Below, one piece after another: positions 54,966 through 63,905 of a DNA stretch of 64,000 nt. Both the position numbers and the translations under genes were made by a program. The stretch lies in contig NZ_JAABOK010000022.1 of the NCBI RefSeq assembly GCF_009928525.1, positions 1-64,000 on the forward strand. The letters run 5' to 3'. This DNA is from Chitinophaga solisilvae (lineage in GTDB: Bacteria > Bacteroidota > Bacteroidia > Chitinophagales > Chitinophagaceae). Within the stretch, counting starts at the first letter, position 1; each line of letters opens with the position of its first letter. Under the pieces are notes generated by a model that had not been told where the DNA came from, did not search any database, and was given only the letters and a program-made list of their open reading frames with translations.

Positions 54966-56246
54966 ATGAATTTACATCCATTTATCCAGGCTCTTCATAA
55001 ACAACAGATCGGGATCAGCGTAACAGCCGATGCCGTTAACGTCAGCGGCGAAACAGAGAAGATTACCACCGAGATACTGAACACGATAGAAGTACATAAA
55101 GCAGCACTGATAAAACACCTGCAGCCGGATATCGTACCATCCGGCAATATAGCGGTGAATGTGCTGGGAGCCATTACCCGGGCTGCTACCCGGCAGCTTG
55201 ATTTCAGCCTGTTTTATTTCGGCAATGCAGATATGTATGAAGATGCGAATGAAAAATATAAATTATTGCTGGCAGGCGCCCGCTATGGCGATGAAAATGG
55301 TTACACCGCCATCTGGACGCCGGAGCGGCATTTCAATGAATTCGCCGGTCTGTATCCCAGTCCGGGTGTCATGGGGGGCGCTATCGCTACTGCCACCAAA
55401 AGGATAGGCATCAGGGCGGGCAGTGTGGTGATACCTTTACACAGTCCGCTCCAGGTGGCGGAAGAGTGGTCTGTCATTGATAATCTCTCCGGAGGCCGTG
55501 CAGGTATTGCCTGCGCTTCCGGCTGGCAGGCCAACGATTTTGTGCTTGCACCGGATCATTATACCAACCGGCATGCCGTGATGTATAAGCATATTGAGCA
55601 GATTCAGCACCTGTGGAAAGGTGGTTCCATCGCGCTGAAAGATGGCAACGGCCATATGAAGGAAACAAAAATATTCCCCCGGCCTATTCAGCCGCATTTA
55701 CCCATGTGGATCACCACCAACGGTAACCTGGATACGTTTTTGTCTGCCGGCCGCCTCGGACTTAACATCCTCACCAACTTCTGGGGCAGTTCCCCGGAAG
55801 AGCTGAAAACCAGGATAGCGGCCTACCGCAATGCCCTCCGGGAAAATGGTTTTGCGGAAAATCACGGTAAAGTGGTATTGATGCTGCACACCTATATTGC
55901 AGAAACCCGCGAAGCTGCCTACGAAAAGGCCCGGGCACCACTCATACAGTACCTGCGTTCTTCCTTCGGACTGTTCAAAAGCAGCGGCAACCGCACAGAA
56001 GCAGACAACCTCAGTGCAAAGGAAATTGAAGATATGCTGGACTATTCCTTTTACCGCTACGTTTCAGGTTCCAGCCTGGTAGGTTCCCCGGAAGACGCCA
56101 TCGGGGTATTGGGTAACATCAGTGCGCTCGGTGTAGATGAAATCGCCTGCCTGATTGATTTCGGAGTAGACACCCCCGCTGTTATGAAAGGACTTGAACA
56201 CCTCACTGCGGTGAAGAAAAGATTTACGGATTTACAGATTTTCTGA
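54966..56246 (+). CDS. Docking domain-luciferase-like monooxygenase fusion
   Basis: 426 aa. Residues 1 to about 50 (FIQALHKQQIGISVTADAVN, then IEVHKAALIKHLQ) match a TubC-type N-terminal docking domain, which normally begins NRPS subunits. Residues about 60-420 are a flavin-dependent luciferase-like monooxygenase of the natural-product subgroup (MupA/Atu3671 type, TIGR04020): DFSLFYFGNADMYEDANEKY, YTAIWTPERHFNEFAGLYPS, GSVVIPLHSPLQVAEEWSVI, GRAGIACASGWQANDF. In known systems this domain is embedded in megasynthases; a free form with its own docking domain is unusual. It would be recruited to the synthetase and oxidise the carrier-bound chain, using FMNH2 and oxygen. The stop codon lies in a 28-bp palindrome. 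Confidence 0.88.
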   Translation: MNLHPFIQALHKQQIGISVTADAVNVSGETEKITTEILNTIEVHKAALIKHLQPDIVPSGNIAVNVLGAITRAATRQLDFSLFYFGNADMYEDANEKYKLLLAGARYGDENGYTAIWTPERHFNEFAGLYPSPGVMGGAIATATKRIGIRAGSVVIPLHSPLQVAEEWSVIDNLSGGRAGIACASGWQANDFVLAPDHYTNRHAVMYKHIEQIQHLWKGGSIALKDGNGHMKETKIFPRPIQPHLPMWITTNGNLDTFLSAGRLGLNILTNFWGSSPEELKTRIAAYRNALRENGFAENHGKVVLMLHTYIAETREAAYEKARAPLIQYLRSSFGLFKSSGNRTEADNLSAKEIEDMLDYSFYRYVSGSSLVGSPEDAIGVLGNISALGVDEIACLIDFGVDTPAVMKGLEHLTAVKKRFTDLQIF

Positions 56247-56312
56247 TTTTGAGATTTTTAATGCAGCGGAGACATACGCGAAAATCTCCGCTGCATTAAA
56301 AATCTCAAAATC
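56245..56312. repeat. 28-bp perfect palindrome between convergent genes
   Basis: The left arm (56245-56272, GATTTTGAGATTTTTAATGC onward) and right arm (56285-56312) are perfect reverse complements with a 12-nt loop. The left arm starts inside the stop codon of the monooxygenase gene. It could act as a bidirectional terminator. The following AAATAATAAAATAAC also occurs near 2100. Confidence 0.85.
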
Positions 56313-56337
56313 AAAAAATCCCTAAATAATAAAATAA

Positions 56338-58788
56338 CTAAAACTCCTGCTCCAGTCTTCCCGGACTTCCTTCATCGGTTATACCTTCAACGACTAAACG
56401 AAAACGTTTGGAGAAGTCGTTGTTGTAGAACTGTACGGTAGCGGTGTGGGTGAGGGTATCTACGGCTACGTTCGGGTTCCAGTAGAGGGTCAGGCGTTTG
56501 TCAGGTAATGCGTGTACTTCTTTTTTAACGGAGTAGTCCGGAGAATAGAATTGTTTCACGACAGTATAGCCAGCCTTTTTATACAGCTGGAATCCCCTGA
56601 TGCTCGGATCCGGTGTGCTCTGGTTATCGCCGCCTTTTTTGGTGTATACTGCGATAGCGCCGTTGGCTCCGCCGAAGCCGCCCATGAATGGCGGACGGAA
56701 TACTTTGATCAGCGCCACATCGTTGATGGAGAGGGTGCTGAGCATGCTTACGTCTGACTGCATTTCGTTCAGGTATAAGCCGGGTTTACCACCACGCCAG
56801 GAGAGAGACGGGTTATTCATATCGCCGGTGATCTGCAGCCCTGCCACTTTGGATTGCAGGTATTGGAAGATGTTGAAGGCAGTAGGTGTTTCTTTGGTAA
56901 GATCGAACGTATAGCCGTCGCCTCCGGAGAACATGCCGGAAGTGTAACGTTTTTCGGTTGTTTCTTCCGGTTTCACTTTTTTAGCGTTCACATTTACTTC
57001 CTGGAGATATACGGTTTTGTTGTTGATGGCACGGTTTACCTTGTTGCCTTCAGAAACACCGGTGAGGAACAGCTTCAGGGAGTTGTTGTCTACAGCCGGC
57101 GGTACGCGCAGCGGATAGGGTATTTTAATCTGTGTCGGTCTTTCAAAGAAGTGATTATCGATTTTCACGCTCACGTTCTTATCTTTTTTTACGAGATCAT
57201 TTCCCTGGTAGTAGATAAATGCGGTATCCGGGAACACCATGCTGGTCAGGTTGAACTGTCCTTTATCATCGATAGGGGCGGAGGCGAACATAGAGCTGCT
57301 GTCTGCCGGTATTTTGATAATCATATCCAGTTTACCGTTCTGCAGGGGGCGCCCGTTGGGGGTGGTAGCCAGTCCTTTCATGGAGAGCCCTTGTTCGTAC
57401 GGGAATTTTATCTCCGGAAATTCATTGTTTACCAGTTTCTCCCAGCTGAACCTACGCCATCCGTTGGTGAGCATTACGAGGTCCAGTGCCTGCAGGGTGG
57501 CCGGTTCTGTATTCCGGAAGTACCAGTTGGGATTATATACATATCCTTTAATGTCGGAGGTGAGGAGGAGCGTAGAAACGATGTTGGCGGCATTTTTATC
57601 TACCGGTACCGCGTCTGCATCTGTCACGGCTACGGAGAGGTTGGTGAGCAGGGTATCGGGGAGGCGCAGCACGAAAGTGCTTTTCTTCCTCGCTTCGCGG
57701 GCAACGTCAGACTCCAGGATGTCCATTACGAGCAGGTCATCGCGGCGGACGAAGGCCAGTCTTTCCGCCAGTGGCTGGCCGGCTTTTGCGAACAGGGTTA
57801 CCTGCAGGATACCGGAGGGGAGCTTGTCAGCAGGAATAAAGCCGCTGATACGGCCCTCGCTTACATTCAGGCTGGCTTTATATACCAGCTGATTGCCCAT
57901 CTGGGCAATGACAACAAGGTCATTATAGGCAGTGTCGGCAGCGTTGGCGGGAACGGCCTGGTAGAAGATGCGGCTGCCTTTGTTGAATACCTTCAGGGTA
58001 GCGCCGGTGGATTGCGCGGCGGGTAGCGTAAAGGTTTTGGTTTGTCCTTTAGCGCTCTTCACGGTAGCCTGGAAGGCGTCCTGTGCCGCGCCGGGCGTGA
58101 TGTCGAAGGTGCCCATCCCATCGTGCAGGGTTTTGATGTCCGCATTACCTTTAGGGCCTTTCACTGTGCCGGTCACATCAATCGGGTAGCCGTTGTTGTC
58201 AATGGCTTTGAAGGCAACGGTATTGGCTTGTCCGGCAATGAGTGCGCCTCCTTCGGGGAAGAACTGTACGGAGAAGTCAGCGGCAGCAGTATCCGCAGGC
58301 GGAGCTGTTTTCTTCGCCGGGTCAAAGATTTCTATGTTACGGCTGTAAGAGAAGGCGGGATCAAAGTTGAGCATCCAGGAGGTGTAGGCCCTGAGCTGAT
58401 AGATGCCCGCTTTCTGGGTTTCCGGGAGATCAAAGAACCCCGGCGCCCCGGCGTTGCCGATGCCGAATAATTTTTTCTGAACGATATTATTGTTTTTATC
58501 AAGCAGCTCTACATACAGGTTGGTGGCCTGCAGGGCAGGAAGTCCGTTGAGGGTGACATATCCCTTGAACCAGATGGTTTCGCCGGCAGCGTAGTAGTCT
58601 TTGTCGAGATGCAGGTAAACCTTTTCCTGCGGATAGCGGTTACTGAATTGTTGTAAAGCCTGAATGAGACGGTCTGACCAATCGCCGGGGTTCCGGTTCA
58701 CAGCGATGGCGCTCACTACTCCGGTCAGGAGCAGTGCGGGCATCAGCCACTTCAGGAAGCGTCTCTTGTTGGTATGGTGCGGTTGCAT
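56338..58788 (-). CDS. MG2-like / TonB-plug-like envelope protein
   Basis: 816 aa. One hydrophobic segment near the N-terminus (WLMPALLLTGVVSAIAV) acts as signal or anchor. Residues about 50-150 resemble the macroglobulin MG2 fold (QEKVYLHLDKDYYAAGETIWFKG), common in large Bacteroidota surface proteins. Several Ig-like segments follow. Near 660-715 comes a plug-like part (GLYLNEMQSDVSMLSTLS, FMGGFGGANGAIAVYTKKG), as in TonB-dependent receptor plugs, but no barrel is present. It may be a periplasmic or surface carrier or adhesin. Its function is unknown; there is no sign of a link to the lipopeptide locus. Confidence 0.82.
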   Translation of the reverse strand: MQPHHTNKRRFLKWLMPALLLTGVVSAIAVNRNPGDWSDRLIQALQQFSNRYPQEKVYLHLDKDYYAAGETIWFKGYVTLNGLPALQATNLYVELLDKNNNIVQKKLFGIGNAGAPGFFDLPETQKAGIYQLRAYTSWMLNFDPAFSYSRNIEIFDPAKKTAPPADTAAADFSVQFFPEGGALIAGQANTVAFKAIDNNGYPIDVTGTVKGPKGNADIKTLHDGMGTFDITPGAAQDAFQATVKSAKGQTKTFTLPAAQSTGATLKVFNKGSRIFYQAVPANAADTAYNDLVVIAQMGNQLVYKASLNVSEGRISGFIPADKLPSGILQVTLFAKAGQPLAERLAFVRRDDLLVMDILESDVAREARKKSTFVLRLPDTLLTNLSVAVTDADAVPVDKNAANIVSTLLLTSDIKGYVYNPNWYFRNTEPATLQALDLVMLTNGWRRFSWEKLVNNEFPEIKFPYEQGLSMKGLATTPNGRPLQNGKLDMIIKIPADSSSMFASAPIDDKGQFNLTSMVFPDTAFIYYQGNDLVKKDKNVSVKIDNHFFERPTQIKIPYPLRVPPAVDNNSLKLFLTGVSEGNKVNRAINNKTVYLQEVNVNAKKVKPEETTEKRYTSGMFSGGDGYTFDLTKETPTAFNIFQYLQSKVAGLQITGDMNNPSLSWRGGKPGLYLNEMQSDVSMLSTLSINDVALIKVFRPPFMGGFGGANGAIAVYTKKGGDNQSTPDPSIRGFQLYKKAGYTVVKQFYSPDYSVKKEVHALPDKRLTLYWNPNVAVDTLTHTATVQFYNNDFSKRFRLVVEGITDEGSPGRLEQEF

Positions 58789-58820
58789 GCAATGTATTTT
58801 GAGCCGGTATAATAATAAAA

Positions 58821-58828
58821 CAAAAATA
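58821..58828 (-). promoter_or_regulatory. -7 box for the MG2-like gene
   Basis: Minus-strand TATTTTTG matches TAnnTTTG, 33 bp upstream of the start at 58788. No clear -33 partner. Confidence 0.4.
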
Positions 58829-58909
58829 TAACTTCAGTAGATTAAATGGTAAGATTACTGCAGCTTTGCTATTATTGCGGGATAAAGCAAGGGTTTTAAC
58901 AAGATTTTA

Positions 58910-60142
58910 ATGAGTTCAATCCGGAAAAGATTAGTGGTGGCCGGCGGTGGCGCGGCCGGTTTCTTTTGCGCCGTTAATGCGGCGCGGTTATCTCCGCAGC
59001 TGGAAGTGGTGCTGCTGGAGAAAACAGGTAAGCTGTTATCCAAGGTAAAGGTGAGCGGCGGCGGCAGGTGCAATGTTACCCATAACGCACCGGACATCAC
59101 GTATATGACTAAACGTTATCCGCGCGGGCAGCACTTCGTGAAAAAGTCGTTTTCCCGTTTCTTCGTGCCGGACACCATCGCCTGGTTTGCTGACCGTGGC
59201 GTGAAACTCAAAGCAGAGGCCGATGGGCGTATGTTCCCTGTTACAGACGACTCGCAGACCATCATCGACTGCCTGCTGTACGAAGCCGACCGGTACCGGG
59301 TCAGGGTAGAGATGAACCAGGAAGTAACGTCCCTGGAGAGAACCGCTGCCGGCGGGTGGATACTGCACCTGCAGGGTGGCCGCAAGCTGGAAACGGACTA
59401 CGTATGCATTGCGGCCGGCGGATATGCGCAGGCAGGTAAGTTCAGCTGGCTGGAGCAGACCGGTCACACCATTGTGCCGCCTGCGCCCTCCCTGTTTACT
59501 TTCAATATGCCTGGCAACCCCATTACTTCGCTGATGGGCCTTGCCACGGAAGCCCATGTGAAAATTGCCGGTAGCAAATTACAGGAGAAAGGGCCACTGC
59601 TGATTACCCACTGGGGCATGAGCGGACCGGCCATCCTGCGTTTGTCGGCCTGGGGCGCCCGTGAACTGCAGGCATTGCAATACACCTTCACCGCCATTGT
59701 CAACTGGCTGCCCGACTATAACGAAAATACCCTCCGCGAAGCGTGGCCCTCCCTGCGGCTGGAATATGGTAAACAGAAAATCCATCATAAAAATCCGTTC
59801 GGCCTGCCGCAACGCCTCTGGCATTTCCTGCTGCAGCAGGCAGGCATACACGAAGAGAACCGATGGGCCGACGTGCCCGCCAAAGACCAGAACAAGCTGA
59901 TGAAACTGCTGGTCAGCATGGATTTCCCCGTGAAAGGCAAAACTACCTTCAAAGAAGAATTTGTCACCTGTGGCGGTATCACCCTCAGTGAAATAGACCC
60001 CGCTACCATGGAAAGCCGCCTCGTTCCCAACCTCTTCTTCGCCGGCGAAGTAATGGATGTAGACGGTATTACGGGAGGCTTTAACTTCCAGCACGCGTGG
60101 ACAAGCGGGTTTGTGGCAGCAACGGCAATAGTGGGAAAGTGA
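58910..60142 (+). CDS. BaiN/HI0933-type NAD(P)/FAD-dependent oxidoreductase
   Basis: 410 aa. The FAD-binding Rossmann loop is LVVAGGGAAGFFCAVNAA at the N-terminus, followed by the family motif KVKVSGGGRCNVTHNAP. The middle has a substrate domain, then GKTTFKEEFVTCGGITLSEI and the C-terminal FAD loop GEVMDVDGITGGFNFQHAWT. All are typical of the HI0933/YhiN/BaiN family. Its reaction is not known in most organisms; BaiN itself reduces bile-acid enones. It is cytosolic and divergent from the MG2-like gene. Confidence 0.92.
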   Translation: MSSIRKRLVVAGGGAAGFFCAVNAARLSPQLEVVLLEKTGKLLSKVKVSGGGRCNVTHNAPDITYMTKRYPRGQHFVKKSFSRFFVPDTIAWFADRGVKLKAEADGRMFPVTDDSQTIIDCLLYEADRYRVRVEMNQEVTSLERTAAGGWILHLQGGRKLETDYVCIAAGGYAQAGKFSWLEQTGHTIVPPAPSLFTFNMPGNPITSLMGLATEAHVKIAGSKLQEKGPLLITHWGMSGPAILRLSAWGARELQALQYTFTAIVNWLPDYNENTLREAWPSLRLEYGKQKIHHKNPFGLPQRLWHFLLQQAGIHEENRWADVPAKDQNKLMKLLVSMDFPVKGKTTFKEEFVTCGGITLSEIDPATMESRLVPNLFFAGEVMDVDGITGGFNFQHAWTSGFVAATAIVGK

Positions 60143-60148
60143 GTTTTT

Positions 60149-60293
60149 AATTACGAATTACGAATTGCGAATTACGAATGTAGAAGCGAAGAGCTAAACG
60201 TAGATTAAAAGAGATAACTATTGTATATCACCTTTAATCTACGTTTAGCTCTTCGCTTCTACATTCGTAATTCGCAATTCGTAATTCGTAATT
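60149..60293. repeat. Palindromic intergenic repeat R6
   Basis: Complete copy with outer AATTACGAATTACGAATTGC arms, inner GTAGAAGCGAAGAGCTAAAC and class A loop AGATAACTATTGTATATCAC. Its core is the exact reverse-orientation match of the partial copy at 15-115. It fills the gap between two convergent genes, 7 and 4 bp from their stops. Confidence 0.92.
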
Positions 60294-60296
60294 CTT

Positions 60297-61376
60297 TCAC
60301 GCAATCGTCACTCCCTTCTCCAGATAAACATCCTGAATCGCATTCAACAGCCCTACTCCTTCTGCCATGGGACGCTGGAAGGCCTTACGGCCGGAAATGA
60401 GTCCGATACCGCCGGCCCTTTTGTTGATGACGGCGGTGCGCACGGCTTCTGCCAGGTCGGTATCGCCGCGGGAGGCGCCGCCGGAGTTGATGAGGCCCAT
60501 GCGGCCCATGTAGCAGTTGGCTACCTGGTAGCGGCAGAGGTCAATGGGATTATCGGAGGTAAGCTGCGAATAGATACGTTCATCCAGTTTACCGTAGGAG
60601 GAGTTACCGGTGTTGAGTGCTTTATAGCCACCGTTGACTTCCGGCAGTTTTTGTTTGATGATATCAGCCTGGATGGTGACGCCGAGATGATTGGCCTGCC
60701 CCGTAAGGTCTGCCGCCAGGTGGTAGTCTACATCTTTTTTGAATGCATCATTGCGGAGATAGCACCAGAGAATGGTAGCCATACCGAGTTCGTGGGCCAG
60801 TTCAAAGGCCTGTGCTACTTCCACCAGCTGCCGGTCTGCCTGCTCGGAGCCGAAGTAGATGGTGGCGCCAACGGCCACTGCGCCCAGGTTCCAGGCTTCC
60901 TGTACGGTGCCGTACATCACCTGATCTGCTTTGTTAGGATAGGTAAGCAGTTCGTTATGATTGATCTTGACGATAAAGGGAATGCGGTGTGCATATTTAC
61001 GCGATACAGCTGTCAGCACGCCAAAGGTGGATGCTACTGCATTGCAGCCGCCTTCAATAGCAAGCCTCACTATATTTTCAGGATCAAAGTACGCGGGATT
61101 CTTTGCAAAAGAAGCGCCGGCGCTGTGTTCCACGCCCTGATCTACCGGCAGTACCGACATATAACCGGTGCCTGCCAGCCGGCCGGAATAAAACAGCTGC
61201 CCCAGGCTCCGCAGTACCTGCGGGTTACGGCTGGTGGGCTGATAAATTCTGTCTATCGTATCGGGGCCTGGCAGGTGCAACAGATCTCTGGGAATAGTGT
61301 TGCTCACATGACTTAAAAGCGTTTCACTGTCTTCTCCCAACAGTTCGCTGATTTTTTCCACGGATAACATAAGCAT
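60297..61376 (-). CDS. fbaB: Class I fructose-bisphosphate aldolase (DhnA type)
   Basis: 359 aa, close to the 350 aa of E. coli FbaB. Family blocks are [88 protein letters not shown] and [16 protein letters not shown]. The Schiff-base lysine is not assigned with certainty. It cleaves fructose 1,6-bisphosphate in glycolysis and gluconeogenesis. The ATG at 61376 or the one two codons in are both possible. Its stop codon lies 4 bp from palindrome R6. Confidence 0.93.
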   Translation of the reverse strand: MLMLSVEKISELLGEDSETLLSHVSNTIPRDLLHLPGPDTIDRIYQPTSRNPQVLRSLGQLFYSGRLAGTGYMSVLPVDQGVEHSAGASFAKNPAYFDPENIVRLAIEGGCNAVASTFGVLTAVSRKYAHRIPFIVKINHNELLTYPNKADQVMYGTVQEAWNLGAVAVGATIYFGSEQADRQLVEVAQAFELAHELGMATILWCYLRNDAFKKDVDYHLAADLTGQANHLGVTIQADIIKQKLPEVNGGYKALNTGNSSYGKLDERIYSQLTSDNPIDLCRYQVANCYMGRMGLINSGGASRGDTDLAEAVRTAVINKRAGGIGLISGRKAFQRPMAEGVGLLNAIQDVYLEKGVTIA

Positions 61377-61455
61377 TGATCTTTTTGATTAAACTAATGT
61401 AACGATTTCCTGCTGTGCAAAAATGCCGCCACCTATGAACATCTTCCCGATAATA

Positions 61456-61623
61456 TCAGTAGGGAGTGGGTTGTTTCTTTTTAGGACCATCCTCTCTTTC
61501 TTCAGACACCTGTTCTGTTCCCTCAAATGCGCCACCAGAGCCGTCATGAATAATAGGATCAGTAGTATCTGCTGTCTCTTCCGGAGCGGATTTAACTTCC
61601 GCTGGTGTAATTAATGTTACCAT
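61456..61623 (-). CDS. Possible small acidic protein (55 aa)
   Basis: A short frame from the ATG at 61623 gives a hydrophilic peptide starting MVTLITPAEVKSAPEETADT, with Gly/Glu/Lys-rich text and ending KKKQPTPY. There is no homologue that I know. An imperfect -7-like TATCATTTG lies upstream on the same strand at about 61665-61673. It sits alone in the 567-bp gap between the aldolase and the histidine kinase. The rest of that gap holds only a weak 70-codon frame. It may be a real small protein or chance. Confidence 0.3.
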   Translation of the reverse strand: MVTLITPAEVKSAPEETADTTDPIIHDGSGGAFEGTEQVSEEREDGPKKKQPTPY

Positions 61624-61943
61624 GATGTAAAAGTAACCATATTCCTGCTTTTTCATTCAGCGCAAATGATATACCTTTGAAACGCCAATAAGAGATACAA
61701 CACTAACCCTCAGATGATCAGATAAGAAACCGGCAGGTATCAGTTTCAGTAAGTAAGACAAGACACAACTAATATTTATTACGTAGACGCTATCCTGAAA
61801 ACTGACCGGGCTAAAACCCTTTTTCATGATACATCCGGAAACATCAGCCAACAGAAGACAACCGCGCATTCCCGTTCAAACCGAACTGGTTACACCATTA
61901 TGCTTAAACCTTTTAGTTACCAGAAAAACCCGAAACTGTTACA

Positions 61944-63674
61944 ATGAATCTCCTATCTCCTACTGTTCCCTTCTTAGCGCAACTCATTAAAACAGGTACC
62001 CGCTTCGCGCAGACAACCGAAGAGCATAAAGAAGTTATTATTGTTAACTGCCTGAGCCTGACTACGGCATCGCTGCTGCTTATCATAGGCGCTATATTCG
62101 CCCTGCTGCTGCCATCCGCCTGGATAGCCCTGCCCGTAGGACTTGAGTGCGCCGGGTTTCTCAGTATCATGCTTATTAACCGTGCCGGCAAGCTCAAAAC
62201 GGCTAAACTGTCTATGTACATCCTGCAATGTATCTGCGCTACCCACTTTGGTATTCTCCTCGGACCTGTTATCGAAATACAGCTGCTCATCGTTTTTCTC
62301 ATCATGGCTTCTTACCTGATTACGAAAAACAAAATCCAGCGTCGTATATTCTTAGGTGTTTCCATCGCCATGCTGATTATTACGGAGGTTAACTTTTACT
62401 ATGATCTCGTTCCTGCCATTCCGCTCAACCGCGATACCAGCTTCCTGCTCCGCTGGCTGTCCATCGCCGGCATCCTGATGCTGATACTGGAAGTTATCAG
62501 CTTTTATGACCAGAAAAATTCAGCACACCAGGAGGCGTTAAAAAAATCGGGCGAATCGAAATCACTATTTGTAAAACAGATCAGCCATGAAATACGCACA
62601 CCATTGAATGGTATCTATGGCATTGCACAGCTGTTACAGGAAGATGTAGCCCGGTACCCGGAACTGGTGCGGCTGCGTCATTACGTGCAGGACCTGATGT
62701 ATGCCTGCACCGATGCCAAAGCTATTGTAAATAATGTGCTGGACCTGGCAGAAATAGAAAACGGGAAGATGCATAACCTGCATCATACTGCATTTGCACT
62801 GCGCCCCTGGCTGGATCAGGTAACGGGCATTCACCAGTATGCTGCTGCAGCCAGAAAGGTAAGCATACAGGTAGAAGCCGATCCGTTGCTGCCGCCGGCT
62901 ATCATCGGCGATGAGCTGAAGCTGCGCCAGATACTGAATAACCTGTTATCCAACGCCATCAAGTTCACCCGGCCCGGCACCACCGTACTGGTAAAAGCTA
63001 CCCGTCATCATCAGAAATGGCTGCTGTCTGTCACCGATGCCGGCGCAGGTATTGCAGAAGAGCAACGCGAAAATATTTTTGAACCTTTTGTAAAAACAAC
63101 AGACCGTTACGTGGAAAGCACCGGGCTGGGACTTCACATCACCAAACAACTCACCAGCCTGCTGGGCGGAGAAATCACCCTGTTCAGCAAACCCCGTCAT
63201 GGCAGCACTTTCCAGGTGATGCTGCCGCTCATGACCGGTGAAATGCCCGCCATCAAAAAAGCGGATGACCCTTTACTCAACCTGCAGGGATACAAGGCAC
63301 TGATTATAGAAGACAACCTTATGTCCCAGAAAATACTGGCCAACCTGCTGAAAGGAATGGGCGCCGACACGGCCGTAGCAGACGATGGCGCAGAAGGACT
63401 TATCACAGCAGGCGCCTGGCGCCCGGATATTATTTTTGTAGATGCACATATGCCGGTAATGACAGGACCTGTCACCATACAGGAATTACGCAGACAACCC
63501 TGCTTTGAAAAAACCCTGATTATCGCTGTAACGGCAGACGGTTTTACGGGAGACGGACAAACGATGATCCGGGCAGGCGCTGATGAACTGATTCCGAAAC
63601 CAATTGCATTCACCGACATCAGAACCCTGTTGAGGAAACACCTGGTGACAAGACCGGTGATGCATCAGGGATAA
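61944..63674 (+). CDS. Hybrid sensor histidine kinase / response regulator
   Basis: 576 aa. Residues about 30-195 contain six transmembrane helices with little outside the membrane, so it may sense a membrane or intracellular signal. The HisKA box is KQISHEIRTPLNGIYG with His215. The ATPase has NNLLSNAIKF, DAGAGIAEE and STGLGLHITKQL. The receiver (about 450-570) has IIEDNLMSQKIL, the phospho-acceptor Asp500 in FVDAHMPVMTG and the Lys in LIPKP. No output domain or partner regulator is nearby, so phosphate probably passes to an HPt protein elsewhere. The stop codon is shared with palindrome R7. Confidence 0.93.
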   Translation: MNLLSPTVPFLAQLIKTGTRFAQTTEEHKEVIIVNCLSLTTASLLLIIGAIFALLLPSAWIALPVGLECAGFLSIMLINRAGKLKTAKLSMYILQCICATHFGILLGPVIEIQLLIVFLIMASYLITKNKIQRRIFLGVSIAMLIITEVNFYYDLVPAIPLNRDTSFLLRWLSIAGILMLILEVISFYDQKNSAHQEALKKSGESKSLFVKQISHEIRTPLNGIYGIAQLLQEDVARYPELVRLRHYVQDLMYACTDAKAIVNNVLDLAEIENGKMHNLHHTAFALRPWLDQVTGIHQYAAAARKVSIQVEADPLLPPAIIGDELKLRQILNNLLSNAIKFTRPGTTVLVKATRHHQKWLLSVTDAGAGIAEEQRENIFEPFVKTTDRYVESTGLGLHITKQLTSLLGGEITLFSKPRHGSTFQVMLPLMTGEMPAIKKADDPLLNLQGYKALIIEDNLMSQKILANLLKGMGADTAVADDGAEGLITAGAWRPDIIFVDAHMPVMTGPVTIQELRRQPCFEKTLIIAVTADGFTGDGQTMIRAGADELIPKPIAFTDIRTLLRKHLVTRPVMHQG

Positions 63675-63816
63675 TTACGAATTACGAATTGCGAATGTAG
63701 AATGTAGAAGCGAAGATATAAGCGTAGATTAAAGGTGATATTTAATAGTTATCCGCTTAATCTACGCTTATATCTTCGCTTCTACATTCGTAATTCGCAA
63801 TTCGTAATTCGTAATT
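63673..63816. repeat. Palindromic intergenic repeat R7
   Basis: AATTACGAATT arms with inner GTAGAAGCGAAGATATAAGC and a class A loop (GGTGATATTTAATAGTTATC) in the same orientation as R1. The repeat begins within the stop codon of the histidine kinase. Degenerate units AAGTCATAATT follow to about 63844. Confidence 0.9.
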
Positions 63817-63869
63817 CGCAAGTCATAATTCCCAAGTCATAATTGACCTCCCAAAGCCTTCTTATTACG

Positions 63870-63877
63870 TATATTTG
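63870..63877 (+). promoter_or_regulatory. -7 box for the histidine phosphatase gene
   Basis: TATATTTG matches TAnnTTTG and lies 28 bp upstream of the ATG at 63906. A TTGACC sits at 63843, with a somewhat long spacer. Confidence 0.55.
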
Positions 63878-63905
63878 CACCCCGGAAGATCAAACGACAA
63901 CAACG

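Noticed and set aside
61657-61869. A 70-codon frame upstream of the small-protein candidate.
   Set aside because: No motif, no promoter and lies in an AT-rich gap; probably noise.
8132-63816. Could the AATTACGAATT tandem units be a CRISPR array?
   Set aside because: The units are contiguous and form palindromes; there are no regularly spaced unique spacers and no cas genes.
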